Shown here in pieces: positions 12,907 through 27,200 of a stretch of 64,000 nt of DNA. Below the pieces are notes generated by a model, which saw only the letters and a program-made list of their open reading frames with translations, was not told where the DNA came from and searched no databases. The stretch spans positions 628,207 to 692,206 of the forward strand of contig VWZS01004365.1 in NCBI GenBank assembly GCA_013397075.1, written 5' to 3'. Source of the DNA: Rhabdornis inornatus. Lineage: Eukaryota > Chordata > Aves > Passeriformes > Rhabdornithidae. How positions within the stretch are numbered: position 1 is the first letter of the stretch; each line of letters begins with the position of its first letter. The translations under genes and the position numbers were made by a program.

Positions 12907-13093
12907 GCAAGAAAGAACAGGCTGCCCAGAGAGGTTGTGGAATCTCCCTGACTGGAGATATTCAAGAACCATCTAGAGACAATCCTCTGCCATGTGCTCT
13001 GGGATTGCCCTGCTTGAGCAGGGAGGGTGGACCAGATAATCCACTGGGGGCCCTTCCAACCTGACCCTTTCTGTGAATTCTGTGATTCTGTGG
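12907..13093 (+). mobile_element. CR1 LINE, 3' end, 5'-truncated
   Basis: Nearly two hundred bases follow the CR1 3' region closely. They run from AACAGGCTGCCCAGAGAGGT through GGAGATATTCAAGAACC, CTGCTTGAGCAGGGAGG and GGCCCTTCCAACCTGACCC to the terminal octamer-like tail GTGAATTCTGTGATTCTGTG. Severe 5' truncation and a short 3' microsatellite tail instead of poly(A) are typical of CR1 insertions in birds. This copy is less diverged than the other CR1 pieces here. The open frames that cross it on both strands are not genes. Confidence 0.92.
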
Positions 13094-15034
13094 AAGGATG
13101 CTCCACGTTGCCAGAAGTATTATGACATCTTTCCAAGTGAACAAAAACACCACCTAGTCTTCAGGAATGACACAACTTCTAGGATGTTTGGATGTGCTAA
13201 ATGCTAGATCCTTTCAGAGATTTTATTAGTTTCTCTTGAATATTGTACAGCTAGAAATTTAGAAATGCATGAAGTCTACAATAACTAGATACAGGGTAAA
13301 GTACTGCCTATAGTCGGTGATATTCTGTGAACAATTTATTATTTGACAATGCTTGCAGTGAAGACACAACATCAGGAAGAAACATTGGGATGCCCAGTGG
13401 AATCCAAGCAGGCAGAATCTGATTTTCTTTCCCTGTAGGCTTTGCTGGTGCTGTAAGCAATCTGAGTTGGAACTAATTCTCCCCAGGTATTTGAACAGAG
13501 GCCTTCAGTAGGGGGCTGATTTCAGGAGAGACCCTAAATGTGCTACTGTAATGAAACCAGTAAAATTAATATGCACTTACTTGTGGCTTTGCCAAGCATG
13601 AGCACTATAGCTGTGTCCAATTCTTACCATCTGCTTCAGTGGAAATAAAACTAAGACTCTACAGAACACTTTAAAATCCCTTAAAACATATTTAGACAAA
13701 AAAATCCAATACATACAAATACAAAACTGATTTAAAGGGCAGAAAAGGACAATATTTCCAGAAGTTTTCTGAGGTTATATTTTTTCAAAGAAAAAATCTC
13801 CTACACTATACCATGTATATTGGTATAATAAGACCTTTTGCAATATGGCTATTTCAAATACACAGGGTGCACTAAAAATGTAAACTATCATAAATATTCT
13901 TCACATAAAATAAATACATTATGGCGTGTAAGATGTTGGCATGGTGCTAAAGCATGCTGCAAATAAAGTGAATGTGATATTTGGGATATATATAGGTTCA
14001 TATCAAGTTTCTGTAAAAATAACATAAAATCTCTCATTCAAAACGTCTTCAGGGAAAAAGCAGAATATTAATTTTCATGGTACTTCATTCCAGTATTTTC
14101 ATAAGTGTTATATGCCTATGTCTACATAAAAACACTATTACATACTAGGACCAATATAGTTGAAAACCTTCCATGAATTGAACAGAAATCTTTCCATCCC
14201 CAAAGTGCCAAATAACAAGTCAGCTCAAATGAATGGTAAAAAGAGTAATTATGAGTGCATTCTAATACCTGCAATGAATTTATCTTTGAAAGCTTTTCAT
14301 TGTTTGTATACTATATTCCACTTATAAATAAAATTTTATAGGGTGCTGTATACCTCAAAAAGGGTACTAAAACTACAAAGAAATATATATGTTAATTATG
14401 TTACCATGGACACACAATACTGCAGAGGTGTGTACAATTGTGATGGCCAAACCCCCCATATTTATAGAGTGTGAAATTATGAATTATTGTTTTCTTTACT
14501 CATAGCATTATTTTAATTGTGCTTTTACATTCTCCAGTAAAATTTTCACAGAGACCTATAGTCTGACAAACCAGGTTAAAGACAGCCTTCAACACTAGGC
14601 CTTTTACATAAGCATAACAATTACCAATATATTAAAATATGCCCTAAAAACTTTATCTATCATGTATACCATGTATTTTTAAGGAACATCATCAGTATTA
14701 AAAGAAACAATGACAGTCTCACCTGTGACCCTGAAGTATGAAACTGGGAAAAAACGGCAAGAAACCCTCTTCAAGGAGAGATCTACTCTTTCTCCTGATC
14801 CTGCATTTCAAGCCACTCAAGTGCATTCCTAGGCTTGTGCAGATTATTTATGCAACCCAGGCACACCAAGTTTTGCCTTTATAATCCAGATAAAGGGCTG
14901 TGGCCTATCTCTAAAGCAATATTACACCTAATTCATTTTTATCAAATTATAATATATAATATATAATATATAATATATAATTATATCCAGCACAGCACAT
15001 TCATCAGCACAGATCAAATCACCCTTCCTTTTTA
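13094..15034. other. AT-rich DNA, no gene recognised
   Basis: No supported gene, and no open frame longer than 60 codons. One heptamer array lies near 14.96 kb. Confidence 0.6.
14951..14980. repeat. AATATAT heptamer array
   Basis: Four perfect 7-base units (AATATAT) plus a partial one, within an almost pure A/T stretch (14946-14986). Confidence 0.85.
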
Positions 15035-16135
15035 CGGCATCGCTTAGATTGATAGGAATGCCAGGACGTCTTTAGTCTCTGCTCAGAGCAGGGTTAACAC
15101 AGAATTAAGACCTATTTAATAGGTCAGAACTTTGTCCACTCTTAAAAGTCTCCAAGAATATAGATACTGTAACTTTGGTGATACTGCACCAGTCCTTAAT
15201 TATGCCCATAACATCAGAAACTCTAATGCTTCAATCTATGTGCACTGTTTCTCATTCTCCCATTGTGCACTTCAGTTAAGAGCCTGCCTCTGTACTCTTC
15301 ATAGGCCCTAAAGTCCCCTGGAACACCATGTCTTGAACAAGCTGAACAAGCTCAGCTCCCTCAGTCTTCCCTCACAGGACTTCAGCCACCTTGATGGCTC
15401 TTTACTGATTTCTCCAGCTGATCAGAAACTTTCCTGTATTTAGGGGCCCACAAGCAGACATAGTGTTCCAGAAACTCTCAAATAAGCAACACACTGAAGT
15501 GATTAAGTGATTACTTCCCTTGGTCTAGTGGCTACAATCCTATTTTTACAGCCAAGTACACTGTTAACCCTCATCACAGCCAGGTGGAACTCCTCATATC
15601 TAATTTACTGTCCAGCAGGACCCTCAGAGGCTTTCCAGCTGAGCTGGCACCCAGGCAGTCAGTCAGTGCCCAGCCTGCCCTGGTGAAGGGGGTTTGTCTC
15701 TTACAAGTGCACTTCCTTGCATTTTCCGTGTTCAGTATTGTGAGGTTCCTGTCAGCACATTTGTGTAGCTTGGCAGGTCCATCTGGACAGCATCTCTGCC
15801 ATCATGAGGAGCCATGATGTCCCCAGAAGCTGTCATATGCAGATTTGGTGAGGGTACCTTCTGTCTTCTCTTCCAAGTCAATGGTAAAATATTAAACACA
15901 ATCAGTCTCAGGGCAGATCCCTTAGAAGTTTCACTTGTGAATAGTCACCCAAGGCAGAACATGGATGGTGGACCTCTGCACTTTGACTAGTGATCCAGCT
16001 GATTTTTCCCTCACCTAATAATCTACCCATCAAGATTAATGTCCAGTTGTGATGAAAAGGTGGATCATACCAAAATCCTGAATTCAAAGTCGATGACATC
16101 AATCAACTACAAAAATCTGGTGAATTTCTACAACA
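15035..16135 (-). mobile_element. CR1 LINE, RT C-terminus to 3' end, inverted
   Basis: Read on the - strand, this 1.1-kb segment follows the order of a CR1 element. A diverged reverse-transcriptase part comes first (about 16130-15830). Next come the post-polymerase coding region with a KPLRVLLDSKLDM-like block (about 15650-15590) and the AGGTGGCTGAAGTCCTGTGAGGGAAGACTGAGGGAGCTGAGCTTGTTCAG region (about 15405-15340; only its position matters here). Then comes the AGGCTCTTAACTGAAGTGCA block near 15290. Last is a 3' part containing TTAACCCTGCTCTGAGCAGA (about 15095-15076), which is a typical CR1 tail motif. All frames are broken by stops, so the copy is dead. The clean octamer tail is not preserved, and the 3' edge near 15035 is approximate. 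This is the longest CR1 fragment in the window and the only one inverted. Confidence 0.82.
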
Positions 16136-16331
16136 GAAATATTTGGATATCATGTTTTCAACCCCATTTGTGTATTCCTTCCTTTTTTGTGACAGCTGCC
16201 CTGCCCTGTATGATAAGGAGCTCCCCTTTTGAGCCACATTCCATCAACCACAGATCTTGTGCAGTCTAAAACTTTGATTAAACTACTTCACCTCCCACTT
16301 TCTGATATAACCAGGGAGAAATCATAAAATA

Positions 16332-16355
16332 CACCTGAATATTCACCTGAATATT
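16332..16355. repeat. 12-bp perfect tandem duplication
   Basis: The unit CACCTGAATATT occurs twice with no mismatch, immediately beyond the CR1 insertion to the left. Confidence 0.8.
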
Positions 16356-19300
16356 CAGAAATTAATTTCACTTGGCGACTTTTCCAGCCCTCTGGTGACT
16401 ACTTTTCCAGATATGTGGAGGGCTGATTTTGCAGAATTGCTGTTAGAAAACCAAGTCTGTGCTTGCACTTAGTGTATGGATAGCAGAGATGGTATGTTTC
16501 ATCCCTACGTGAATGAAGGGACAGAACACAGCTCCAAGTAAGAGGAGACAGAGATTTTTACAAAAGCAGTGGCAGACTCCTGGAAGACAAACTAAGTTGT
16601 TAATTCAAGATCCAGATTTCCCACACTGAAGCATTTGCTCATCTGCCTAAAATTCCCCAGAACATTTAATCACATTCATTCTCAAAAACCTACGTACATA
16701 TTTAATTGCTTGATGGATCAGGGCCTTAACTGAATAGGGCAAAGCTGCAATGCAGCGGAATGACTAGGACACCTGAGGCTGCAGGACTCATCTCATCCAA
16801 CATTAGACATCCAACATTTATAACAAAAGCATATGTCTCAGCTAGTTACTATAGCCCCTGCTCATAATTAATGGAGAGAAATAGACACTTCTAGGGTGCA
16901 ATTCATCAGTCTTATTTTAAACATCTGCTTTAGGACGAGATGAATTGCATCCGTCAGGTGCATATTTTTCCTTGCTGGTTATAAAGGGGACCAAGGTAGC
17001 TACCTTACAGGCAGCATCTTTATTTTAATCCTGACTGAAATGAAGCCTCTCAATGGACTCAGGGGGCTACAGAAAACACTCCCAGCAGCTTGTAGTTTGC
17101 CTCTGAGTCTTATTCTGATTCTTGATTCCTAACTTTGGTTCTTACCTGCTGAAATCTGCTCTTTAGTTCTTAGTACATTTTCCATCTTACTCGCCCAAGT
17201 ATTTGTCCCCACCTAGCCTGCACTGCCTGTACCTGTTTCTGTTCCCTCACCTTGTACTTAAAATCCCTGTAACCCTAACCTTTGTCTGAACCTGTGTTAG
17301 GCTGAACCTTGCCTCTTAGGCTTAGACTATACAGATGCCTTGTCTTCTGGGCTTTCCTCTCAGCTTCCATGTAAGGTATTTTCTATCTAGACTCTAGCAT
17401 TAAGGTTCCTTCCCACTCCTGACACTGATCTTTCCTAATCACAGGCTCCAGCTTGCACGTCCGTCTCATTTCCAGCCCAGTTTAGCAGCCCTATCTAGCC
17501 ACGTTCTATTTAGAGTATTTAAGATGTCAGCCATAAGAGTAGGGGTAGTTTCTGCCACATAATTTTATCTGTGCTATAAATTGCAATATGATTCCATGAA
17601 TATGACTATTAAACGCTCATATATAGGAATACAAAAGCAATATGGACCATGAATGGAGCAATGCACTTAATGGGCATTGAGCATAAGGACAAACCTCAGT
17701 ATCTGGATGTCCGTCCACAAACAATACATAGCTACTGCTGTTCAGATATTGACCTTCTCCTGAAAACCTTTAGTCGCTTTTCCAAAAATAGCCTCATGAT
17801 TTTCTTCTTGTGTCCCCCATAACAGTTCAGTCTTTACCCATCCAAGTCTCTCTGTAGTCTTTTTTTACCTAGTATTCTCAACCACTTAGTGTCAGTAACA
17901 GATACTGTTTGAGCAACTGTGTACCACGTTCCCTGAGTTCAGCAAACACTTAACCCCAGACAAAGCCCTCTTTAGGAAGTTCACATGTGCATTATTCTAT
18001 CAATTTGGACTGCCAGCTGGAGTATCAGCTTTTCCAAAAGCAACCAGCTTCTGATGAAGAGCAAATAAAACCCTGATATTTACAGATGGACTTTAGTTTT
18101 AGTGGCATCTACTTACAGTTAGTAACTAGGTGACTGAAACCCTCCATAATCTCAAAAGAGCAGCCATGTACTACACTCCCCAAAAATCTGCTTTGCTATA
18201 GCATCCAATGAAAAAAATCTTAATATTTATTAGCTCTTACAGTAAGAAGAGATTTTGCTACATTATGAAATTCAAAATAAACCCAATTATTTAGTCTATT
18301 AGTATGGTATTTTTAATGAAAACCCAACAGACTGTTAAATGCAGTTGCAATGAAATAAAGGAGAACGGGCTACAATGAAACATATCTTCTCCGTCCTTGC
18401 AAGTGATAATACAGCCATAGTAATTCATTCATCAGTGACCCTCTCTCTACCCTCAAAATTACACATATGTGTTTTTCTGTGTCTGATCAGTAAACTTCTA
18501 AACAAGACTCCTAAAAAACCCCAAAATATTAAGCTGTAGCAAATGGAAAATTAATTTTTAGAAACACCTCAACTGCACCAACCCCCATTCCACTTCAAAA
18601 AAATGAGCAGAGAAAAACCCCAAGTAAGTTTATCCTTTCTAATTCGCCTTTTGTCATTAACATCCAGAGCAATCGAATCCTGCTATTGCCCTTTTCAAAC
18701 ACTTGAGTATGTTAATGTCCATAATGGTGACCTAATCAGTTTAGGTGTATCATCCAAACAGTTTCACAGAAGCAAATGAGAGAATGTCATTGAGGACTTG
18801 CAAATGTAGTGTGCTTCAGCGTGTCTGCAGAGCAGGCCAAAGTGCAAGGGATGGCAGCAATGTTGTACTCCTTCTTGAAAGCTACTGATCTTTTGCATAA
18901 AATCACATTCTAATACAGGACTTCGTTTGGTATTTAAATGGATAAAGCATGGGAGCACTGTTAGATTCAAGTTCTGTTAGGAGCTGGGAAATATTCTTCA
19001 CATAAAACCCCCAATGCTGAGCTTGGGGTCAGAAGTTATACCCACAAAATATAACTTAATACAGCCTGCTGGCAAGGCATAATGCTGTGTAAAAAAATTG
19101 ATGCTTGAGTTCTTGCCTACATACGACAGTAAATGTCTTGGATTGTGGGAGTGTGAAAAAATGCATCCTAAGCTGAAAATGGCTAATATTTAAAGAATAG
19201 AACATAGAAAAATAGCTTACACCACCTTTTCATTATTTCTTTTTATCTTAATTAAAAGAAATTATAGTTATTTAAGAAGAATCTATGGAAGTGGTCTAGG

Positions 19301-22300
19301 ATGATACTCTGATTTTATGCAAAAACGCCTGAAGAATCTGGTATTGAGGAGTAAAGCCATATACCAAGCACTTTTACTTGTTTTGCCAGCAGTGATTAAC
19401 AAAATTACTAAAGGTCAAAGTTTTTACTAGGAGGCCTATTACAGTCTTTTATCTTGTGCACATAGTTAAGAAGCACCAGCACTGCACAAAAAAAAAATCT
19501 TTATAAGAATTCTCCAGCTTTCAGCACCCCACTAGATTCTTCAAAATGTGTTTTAATGTGAGGAGGCAGAATAAAATTCAGAAACAGATATTCTTCTTTC
19601 CTCATTGGTTCAGAAAATATTCTCCTTTAATTCAAGTTCCTCCTACCCTGTATTGAGATTACTTTTCAAACACCATGTCTTTTATTCATTGGTGAGGAAA
19701 TAAAAACCGCATCAGACAAAAATATATTCATACTTGACAACAGTAACAATGAAATGAAGACACTACAATGGGAAAATACCTTTCGAGGAGAACTATAATG
19801 TAAAATACCTAAGGCTTTTTATTTACTATTGACTGACAAACAAGGTAGTACTTTCCCCCATGCAACACTTTCTCTCTTTTCTGTACATCACCTTTGTTCA
19901 GTGAAAGGATGTCACTCATGCTGTCTGGGGCCAAATTTGCATACCCAAAATAAAACAAGAGGCTGTAGCAGGTCTGCCCATGAGGGGACTACAGGCTGAG
20001 AAGCAGCCCACTGGTTAAGGAGGTCCAACAACTCAGATATCTTCAGGGGTCCAAGACCTTTCAGATGTACCATCTGGTTCCTTTAATGGCAAAATTATTT
20101 AGTTAATTTTTAAATTTCAGAAATGCAAGTGAAATTCACCTTTACTTGAAAGATCAAATCTAATTTAAACACCAGCTTGGGACATCTTTCAACTCTTGAA
20201 AGGCATTTTTCTTTTGTAAATGAGCATCTGAGCTGTTTTCAAATAACTTACATGAACACAGCTCCTAGGCTTTGTATAAAAATACAAACAAACAAGAAAT
20301 AACTACTTAAAAATTGTATTATCACCCAATGGTAGTGTTCTACCCACATGCTCTTGTGTCTCACACTCCGGAACAGCACCTTACACTATTAAACATATTT
20401 TCTGCAATCTCCACTGCTGAGAAACAGTTGGATGCTTCAGTTCTCTCAGCTCTTCAGTTGCTTTTATTCTTTCAGCTACATGCTATTATCATGAGTTATC
20501 TGATTTCAAAGACCAGAAAATGTCTCCTTTTGTAATAAAGCTGTTCAAGCTATTTAAAATGTGTTTTCCAGATTATCAAGCATTTTGTCACGTTAGAATC
20601 TCACTTTAACACAGATAAGTCATAGCTTCATCAAGTTTTATCTTGCCCAAACTGGGGCAAGGGCAGGCTGACTCACTGACTAGTAATAGAAAGCATAGCT
20701 TTTCATCTCAATGTCACCAGCTGAAATTCAGCAAAGGTCATCACTGATAACCAACTGAGTTTTTGATGGCCTTATGAAATTAGCTGATGATCTAGGTATA
20801 GTGACTAGTGGACAGGTGTTCTTATTATAAAAACCATTATACCAATTGATAACCTCTCTTACTGAAGACTTCACTGAGAAATGACGAGCCAAATGAGGCA
20901 CAGGTGCTCAACCACTTCCTCACATCACAACTGGCACCTGAAAAAGAAGTTTAAGGGCATATTGCCAGGGATTAAGCATGTCCCACCTATTGTGAAACAG
21001 AAAGACTTCAGATACTTAAGCTATTAGTCCATTACCTTTCTTTAATACCATGCTACTTCAACTTTTGTTTTAGGAGAAAAAAAAAAGAAAAGATACTGAC
21101 TCAATATAAAATTCAAATCAACCTAAACCAGCAGAGCTAATTAAAACATTCCACAGTAAAACTGAAAATAATGGGCACAATAATATATAGTTGAACAGTA
21201 TAATTTTATAAGCCTCTACTATATCAAATTCTTGCTATTCTGATGCAGCTTTCCATGTAAGCCCTTTTCAGTGGAAACCAAAGTGTCTGTGGCGTGCAAG
21301 AGGAGACATACTATGGAATTGCTTGCTGCAGCTAGACTTTAAATTCTGTTTAAAAGAACATATCTGCATTAAAAGGAATGATACAAAAAATGTTGTCTCC
21401 CCTTTTTAGAGGAAATTTTCTTCTGTTGCTGTCAAATGTAACATTAAAATAGTTATTTCTACTTGTCATGTATTCAGCAGTGCAAGTTATTTTTCGAGTT
21501 AATTTTACAAGTTAAGTTAATTATCAGCCCTTTTAGACCAATTAAAAAAAATTCTAAAGAGAGATACTGCCAAGGTTGGCTCTGGATGCCAGAAACTCAT
21601 TGCTTCTTCCTGAAACAAGCAGAATATATAACACTTTAGCAATTTTTCCTGCACTGTACTTTAAACAGGTTTCCCCAGGGCTAACGAAACTTCTGCATTT
21701 AGTGGAGACTTTTAGTTCACTCATCAAAAGCATGATGTAAACCACTCTGTTATGCACCTTCAAATCAAAAGAGATGAAAAGAAAGAAGAAAGAAAGGTGC
21801 ACACAAAGGTAAGAGTGCTTACTGAAGGACATGCTTCTTAGTGCTTGGCTGTACAAAAACATGTTCACACAAACAACTGTCGCAGCAATTATTTATGATT
21901 AAAAAACATGGGAATGTTGTGGTGACTTTGCATTAGAAGTCTAGTATATGTCAATTGTTTTATTCATGATAAACAGATCATTTAGTTGGAAAAATCCCAT
22001 CTGCCTAGATATATCTCTTATTATTTATGAGAACCATGTTTAGGAATGCAGGCAGCACATGTGCATAATTAATCCTGAAGAGAATTAGACATTGTTTGAT
22101 TCACAGCTGAATGCAATTAGCATTAGGAAGTTTACATATGTTGGCAATAACACAGATTAGCAACTAAAGTGCTTGTTAAAAAATTTAACCTGAGGCTGCT
22201 GGAGCAGACCTCTCTTAATGATGCTTTAAATGTTGTTGATGAAGTAATAATCAATTTTGTTTTATAAATAGTAAATCAAGAATTTAGGTCTAATTAGCTG

Positions 22301-24249
22301 TGCTACAGATCACTTCACTTACATATCCAATGTACATGTGATGTGTACTGTGAACTTTCTCTGATACTGATGTGCAAACAGTTGTTAAGTGAAAGATGCG
22401 ATCCCTTCTGTATAAAAAAGAAAGAGAAAAAAAAAGTCACAGATGGGGAAGAATGAGATGTCTGTGATGGGAATGACTCCCTGCTCCTGGCACTCAAGAA
22501 AGAGCAAGCTTTTCCTTTGTTATTTCTGAGCTTTTTAACTGAAAGATGAAGAAACAATTCCTTGTCTGCCTTTTTAAAATATAATAATTAGATTATAATT
22601 CATAGTCTGTGAAATGAAGCTCTCTAATGGAGAGGGAGGAGGAAGAGAGAATATAAGTGATGAAAGTGAGGAGGCACAGTAAAATTGAGCTGTAATTGTT
22701 TTCACTTCAACTTTAAGAAGTTCAACATTAATTAAAATGTTTCTGCACCACTCACCGCCAGATTGGCACAAAAGAGGGCTGGCTGGTATGTGCAGCTGCT
22801 GACTGGCAGGGATGTCGGCAAAGCAAAGCCAGGAAGATTACAGTTACACACACACTCCCCTGACACACAGACACATATTCTAAAGATGACGTTGCAATGA
22901 GAGCAAGCAGTTCTGGTTTTATTCAAGGAGTAGGTCAGAATTCCTCCCACTTAAGAAATGAATGTTTCCTAAAACACCCAAACCAGTTTGAAAATTGTTC
23001 CAAGATATCTTTGTCGTTTTTTAGCTCGGAGTTTGCTTTGATTCTCTCATTTTCAATTATGTTTATTTGTATGGGAAATGTTCAGGGAGGTAAGCTTCAG
23101 GTGACCACCTACCATGACCTAAGACCCAGCAGGAGCTGGATTCATGAAGAGTTTTCCTTCTCCTTCAGCTTTATTGTCTTCTTACCCCCTAAACATTTCT
23201 TCACACAAACAGGTGCTCTTGGGGGGTGTATTGTGCAGTCCCTGTAATCACCCTATATATATCCAAAGAGCAGGAGAGGTACTACTTACTATCAGTGAGT
23301 TACAGGAATCTGCTAGAAGAAACTGTGGCTTCCTTTAAAGTGAGTCCCCACACCAAGTAAAAGGATGAGTATGCCTGAAGCCTCCCCTTCCTGGCAGCCT
23401 AGGAAGCTGAAGTCAAGATGGGATGGATCGCCAGGAAAATTTTTAAGTAGCTGAAGGAAGAGGGAGCAAGTAGAGAGCCAAAACTGATGGGACTTTGCTT
23501 TCCATGGAGCCAAAAGAAACTCATTTTGTGTGTGCAACACAAATTGAGCACTTCCTTACTCACTCATCTACACCACTGCCAAGACTAAATAATCTTAAAA
23601 TTGAGTCAGGGCTAAAGTGGAAAAGGCATTTGGGCTCCTAAAAATGAGAAGCAGGCATTCAAGAATGAATAAGAGCTTTCATCAGAGGAAGAGTATGGAG
23701 TGCAGAGCAGCTTCGATTGGCTATGCATTCTTTAGGGATCCATGGAAAAGAACAGCTGGCTCCGATTTCCCTGGAGAATGGCAAGCTCTACCCATAGGTC
23801 CAGAGGGAGGAATTGAAGGATTGAAGAATTGAGCCTGGGGAAAGCCTGCATGTATGCAAAGGCTGAGTGACTTCTTTTTAAGTGTTGCAAATTTGTAAGT
23901 GCTGCTCAATCCCACCATTTAATATCTACTGTATCAGTTCTGTTGGCTGTGTGGGGAGCTCACGGTTCTCCTCTTAGTCACTTTGACTGATCAGGCTGTG
24001 TCACCTCAGGTTTTGTACAGAAAAACGTTGTCTGTATCCAAGCTTAGTTCTCAGTATTTTGTGTGGTCAAGTCCTATAAAAACAGACGATTCTGAGGAGA
24101 CATGGTAGTAGCCTGGTGCAATTTTAAGAAATTTCCAATACACCCTCTGTGTTTATCTTTGTTTGGCTGTAGAGCCAGATGAAAGGAACAGATACCCTGT
24201 ATGTTAGAAGACTGAAGTGAACTAATAGACTGCTGTATCTCACAAAAAA

Positions 24250-24277
24250 GGAAGGAAGGAAAAAATGAATGAATGAA
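24250..24277. repeat. Short (GGAA)n and (ATGA)n runs
   Basis: Three GGAA units are followed by an A run and about three ATGA units. Confidence 0.65.
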
Positions 24278-27200
24278 CTTTGACTTAAGTATACCGGCAG
24301 CTGGGCTCTGACTGATGTTTACAAAAGTAGATGTGTTTGAAGTAGCACCACATGGACAACCATGAACAGTTTAAGGGTTAAGCAGGAAGAGCCTTAAGAA
24401 CCTACAAAATTGGAAAAAAAAGTCATTCCTAAAATGCATTTATCACCTTTTTCTGGAAATAAATTATCATAAGCTAAACAAGGGATAACTTCTGTACAAG
24501 ATGCATGAGAAAATTAAGAATTAAATCATAAGGAATATGAGCAGAAGTAGGAGTTTTGATGCAAGACAGTGATCAGTTTCACAGCATTCAAACATTAATT
24601 ATGGTCATCTATTGGGAAATGACAGGAACTTTTCTTGTTCTCATGCTGTTCTTGCTTACAGATGAAGGAGCAGGTTTCAGGTCACCAGAATTCCTACAGT
24701 GCTGGCCCTTGCTTCTGTTTATGAGTTGAAACAATAAAACCCTTAAGCAGATGCCTGACTTCAGAATCCTGAGTACTGCTGTTTGATACTGAAACAGCAT
24801 CCTTGATGCGTCTTAATAAATACGTGAATAAAAATATTGTTTATAAGCACTTTTCCAATCAAAATAAATCAAGCTTCCAACTGAAAGAAATGTATTGAAT
24901 GATAAAGACTTTGCACTTCTTCCTTCTTCTAATATAACATGCTCTATAAGAAGAATAGCATTAAAAAAGCAGAAATTTCCATTCCTTTTCTTCAGGTGGT
25001 GCACTGTGATGTTCTTTTGCAGTTCTTTGCTGTATGCACTTTGGTGAGTTAAAAATACCTGCAATGTACACAAAGAGTAGCCGAAGAAGATACTATTATT
25101 TGCAGAATAGCAGCATCAACATACTACACTTCCAGATAATTATAATAATGTGCATATTTTCTGTAAGCAATAGGAAGGGATATCACAGTTTAAATTATTC
25201 TGTGTTGGCTTTTGGAGGACAAACACTTGTTGTTGACAACTATTTGCTCTGTCTCATAATTCTGTTATGATGACAAAATAGAACGATACTTTTTTCTTAT
25301 TTTCTGTGATCTTTCACCTAGATAAGAACCAACACCTGGCATCTTTTCAATTTTTTTTTCTTTACATCAGTAGCAAAAGTTAAAAAGGTAACATGAAAAG
25401 AAAGATGAAAAAGGAATGCTGTTCAAATTGAAGGACTGCAGTTTCAAGTTTCAATCCAGTATCAAAACATCTCCGCCTCATCTTCTTTCTCAGTCATCAC
25501 AAATGAAATAGTACAAAGAAGTACACAAACATCAGTACAATGCTGTGTGTGTACTGCTATCCAAAAATCACAGTTACAAAATTATACCTGACATATCAAA
25601 AACTGACAGTCACATCCTCAAGATTTTCTTCTGTTCATTCCCATGGACCTTCTTTATTAATAAATCTGACACATAAAAAGCATCTGTATGACTAAAGTGT
25701 CAGTTACTGGAAAGGCCGTTTTGATCTACTTCTTAACTTTTAGAAGAAATATTCTCTTTTTTATGAAGACAGAATCTGTTCACTGACTGCCAGCTTTCAA
25801 ATGACCACCTCTTGAAGTTTAATTTCAAGTTTTAAATAAATATTGTATGCATGCAGAATAATTATGATGCTCTAGAGAGACTGTGTATAATGACATTGAT
25901 TCTTTTTTATCTAAAAATGCCAAACCCTTGAGGCAGCAAAGTCTGTATTTGCCACAGATATACGGAGGTTCATTCTACATGTTAAATTAAAATAGCTTCT
26001 TCATGTTTCTGTCACTAAGTCAGTAGTGAAACTTCCATTGTAAACTTCAATTTCCAATTGCTTAAAACTTACTGGTAAAAATTGTCTTTGGCCAAACATT
26101 TGATATAGAGAATTTTAGCTATGGAATAACTTCTGCTATAATGAAAGATAATTTTAAAATTCTGATACAATGCTATGTAACTACTGAGAAGAAAGCACAT
26201 TGGGTTTGGATGAATGCTAACAGACATTACTGAAACAAGCACTGTCTGTCACTGATAAATGTTGTGGACATGTTATTCATAGAAATATACAGTTACTTCA
26301 ATATTAAGAAAAGCTGAAATTGCTTATTTAAGTGTGAAAATTGGCATTTGTGCATTCAAATCAGCTTCTTATTTTATTTCTGTTATATTTAGTATATCCA
26401 AATGAATGTTCTGATTTCATAACTAATCGGATCCCCAAATTACTGCAAAGCCATAGACAAAATTCAATAATGTGTATAAAGATAAAACCAAGCTCATTTT
26501 TTAATCTGTTGTTTGGTTCACTGCTTAGGTTAGCAGTCTTTCTTCAGAAAAAGAGGTTTCTTTTACTGAATACATATTTGATAATTAATAATTTTTACAG
26601 ATCCTTTTGAAAAAGACCAATATCTTGAACACCTACATTTGCTTTAAAACTGACAATAATGATGGGCTAACTATATATTATTATTAATTTTTGTTCCCCA
26701 TGTTAAAAAATAACAAAGTTAACAATAATGTTACTATTAAACACTAAAAATTCTTAATAACAATAAAATTTCAGTAAATACAGAATTAATGGAGTGCTTC
26801 ATATCACAACGCAAAATAAACCTTTTGGGAATAATCATCATGCAACTATTGAGAATCAGAGGGAGAAGGCTCTGAAGACTACAATAAGTGCCCATAAAAA
26901 AATTTCCTTTGCAACCTTAGCTTTCATTAAGTTCCTTGAAAGATACATTCTTCTCATTTAATTGCAGCTAGAAATTATTCATCTAATACTGTACTAGATA
27001 TTGATATGAAACTCCTACAGAATTTTTGTTGGTGAGAGATGGGCACATTAGGAAATCAAGTCATTACACCTATCAAAATATCCATTTTATGGTAGGGGAG
27101 TCCGTCTGTTGACATTTAAGCCTTGCAGACTAGATGCCTAACTTTTAGGTGGTTATTCTTAAAAGATGGATTCCTGTCTTAGCATTTTGGAGCGAATAAT

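Noticed and set aside
12753..13064. 103-codon + strand frame ending in GLPCLSREGGPDNPLGALPT
   Set aside because: The C-terminal half is the CR1 3' end, which is non-coding in the element.
13863..13900. ACAGGGTGCACTAAAAATG as a mariner-type terminal repeat
   Set aside because: No matching inverted end could be found nearby, so it is not supported.
17260..17285. CCCTGTAACCCTAACC as an interstitial telomere repeat
   Set aside because: Only one CCCTAA unit plus a near match, which is expected by chance in this pyrimidine-rich stretch.
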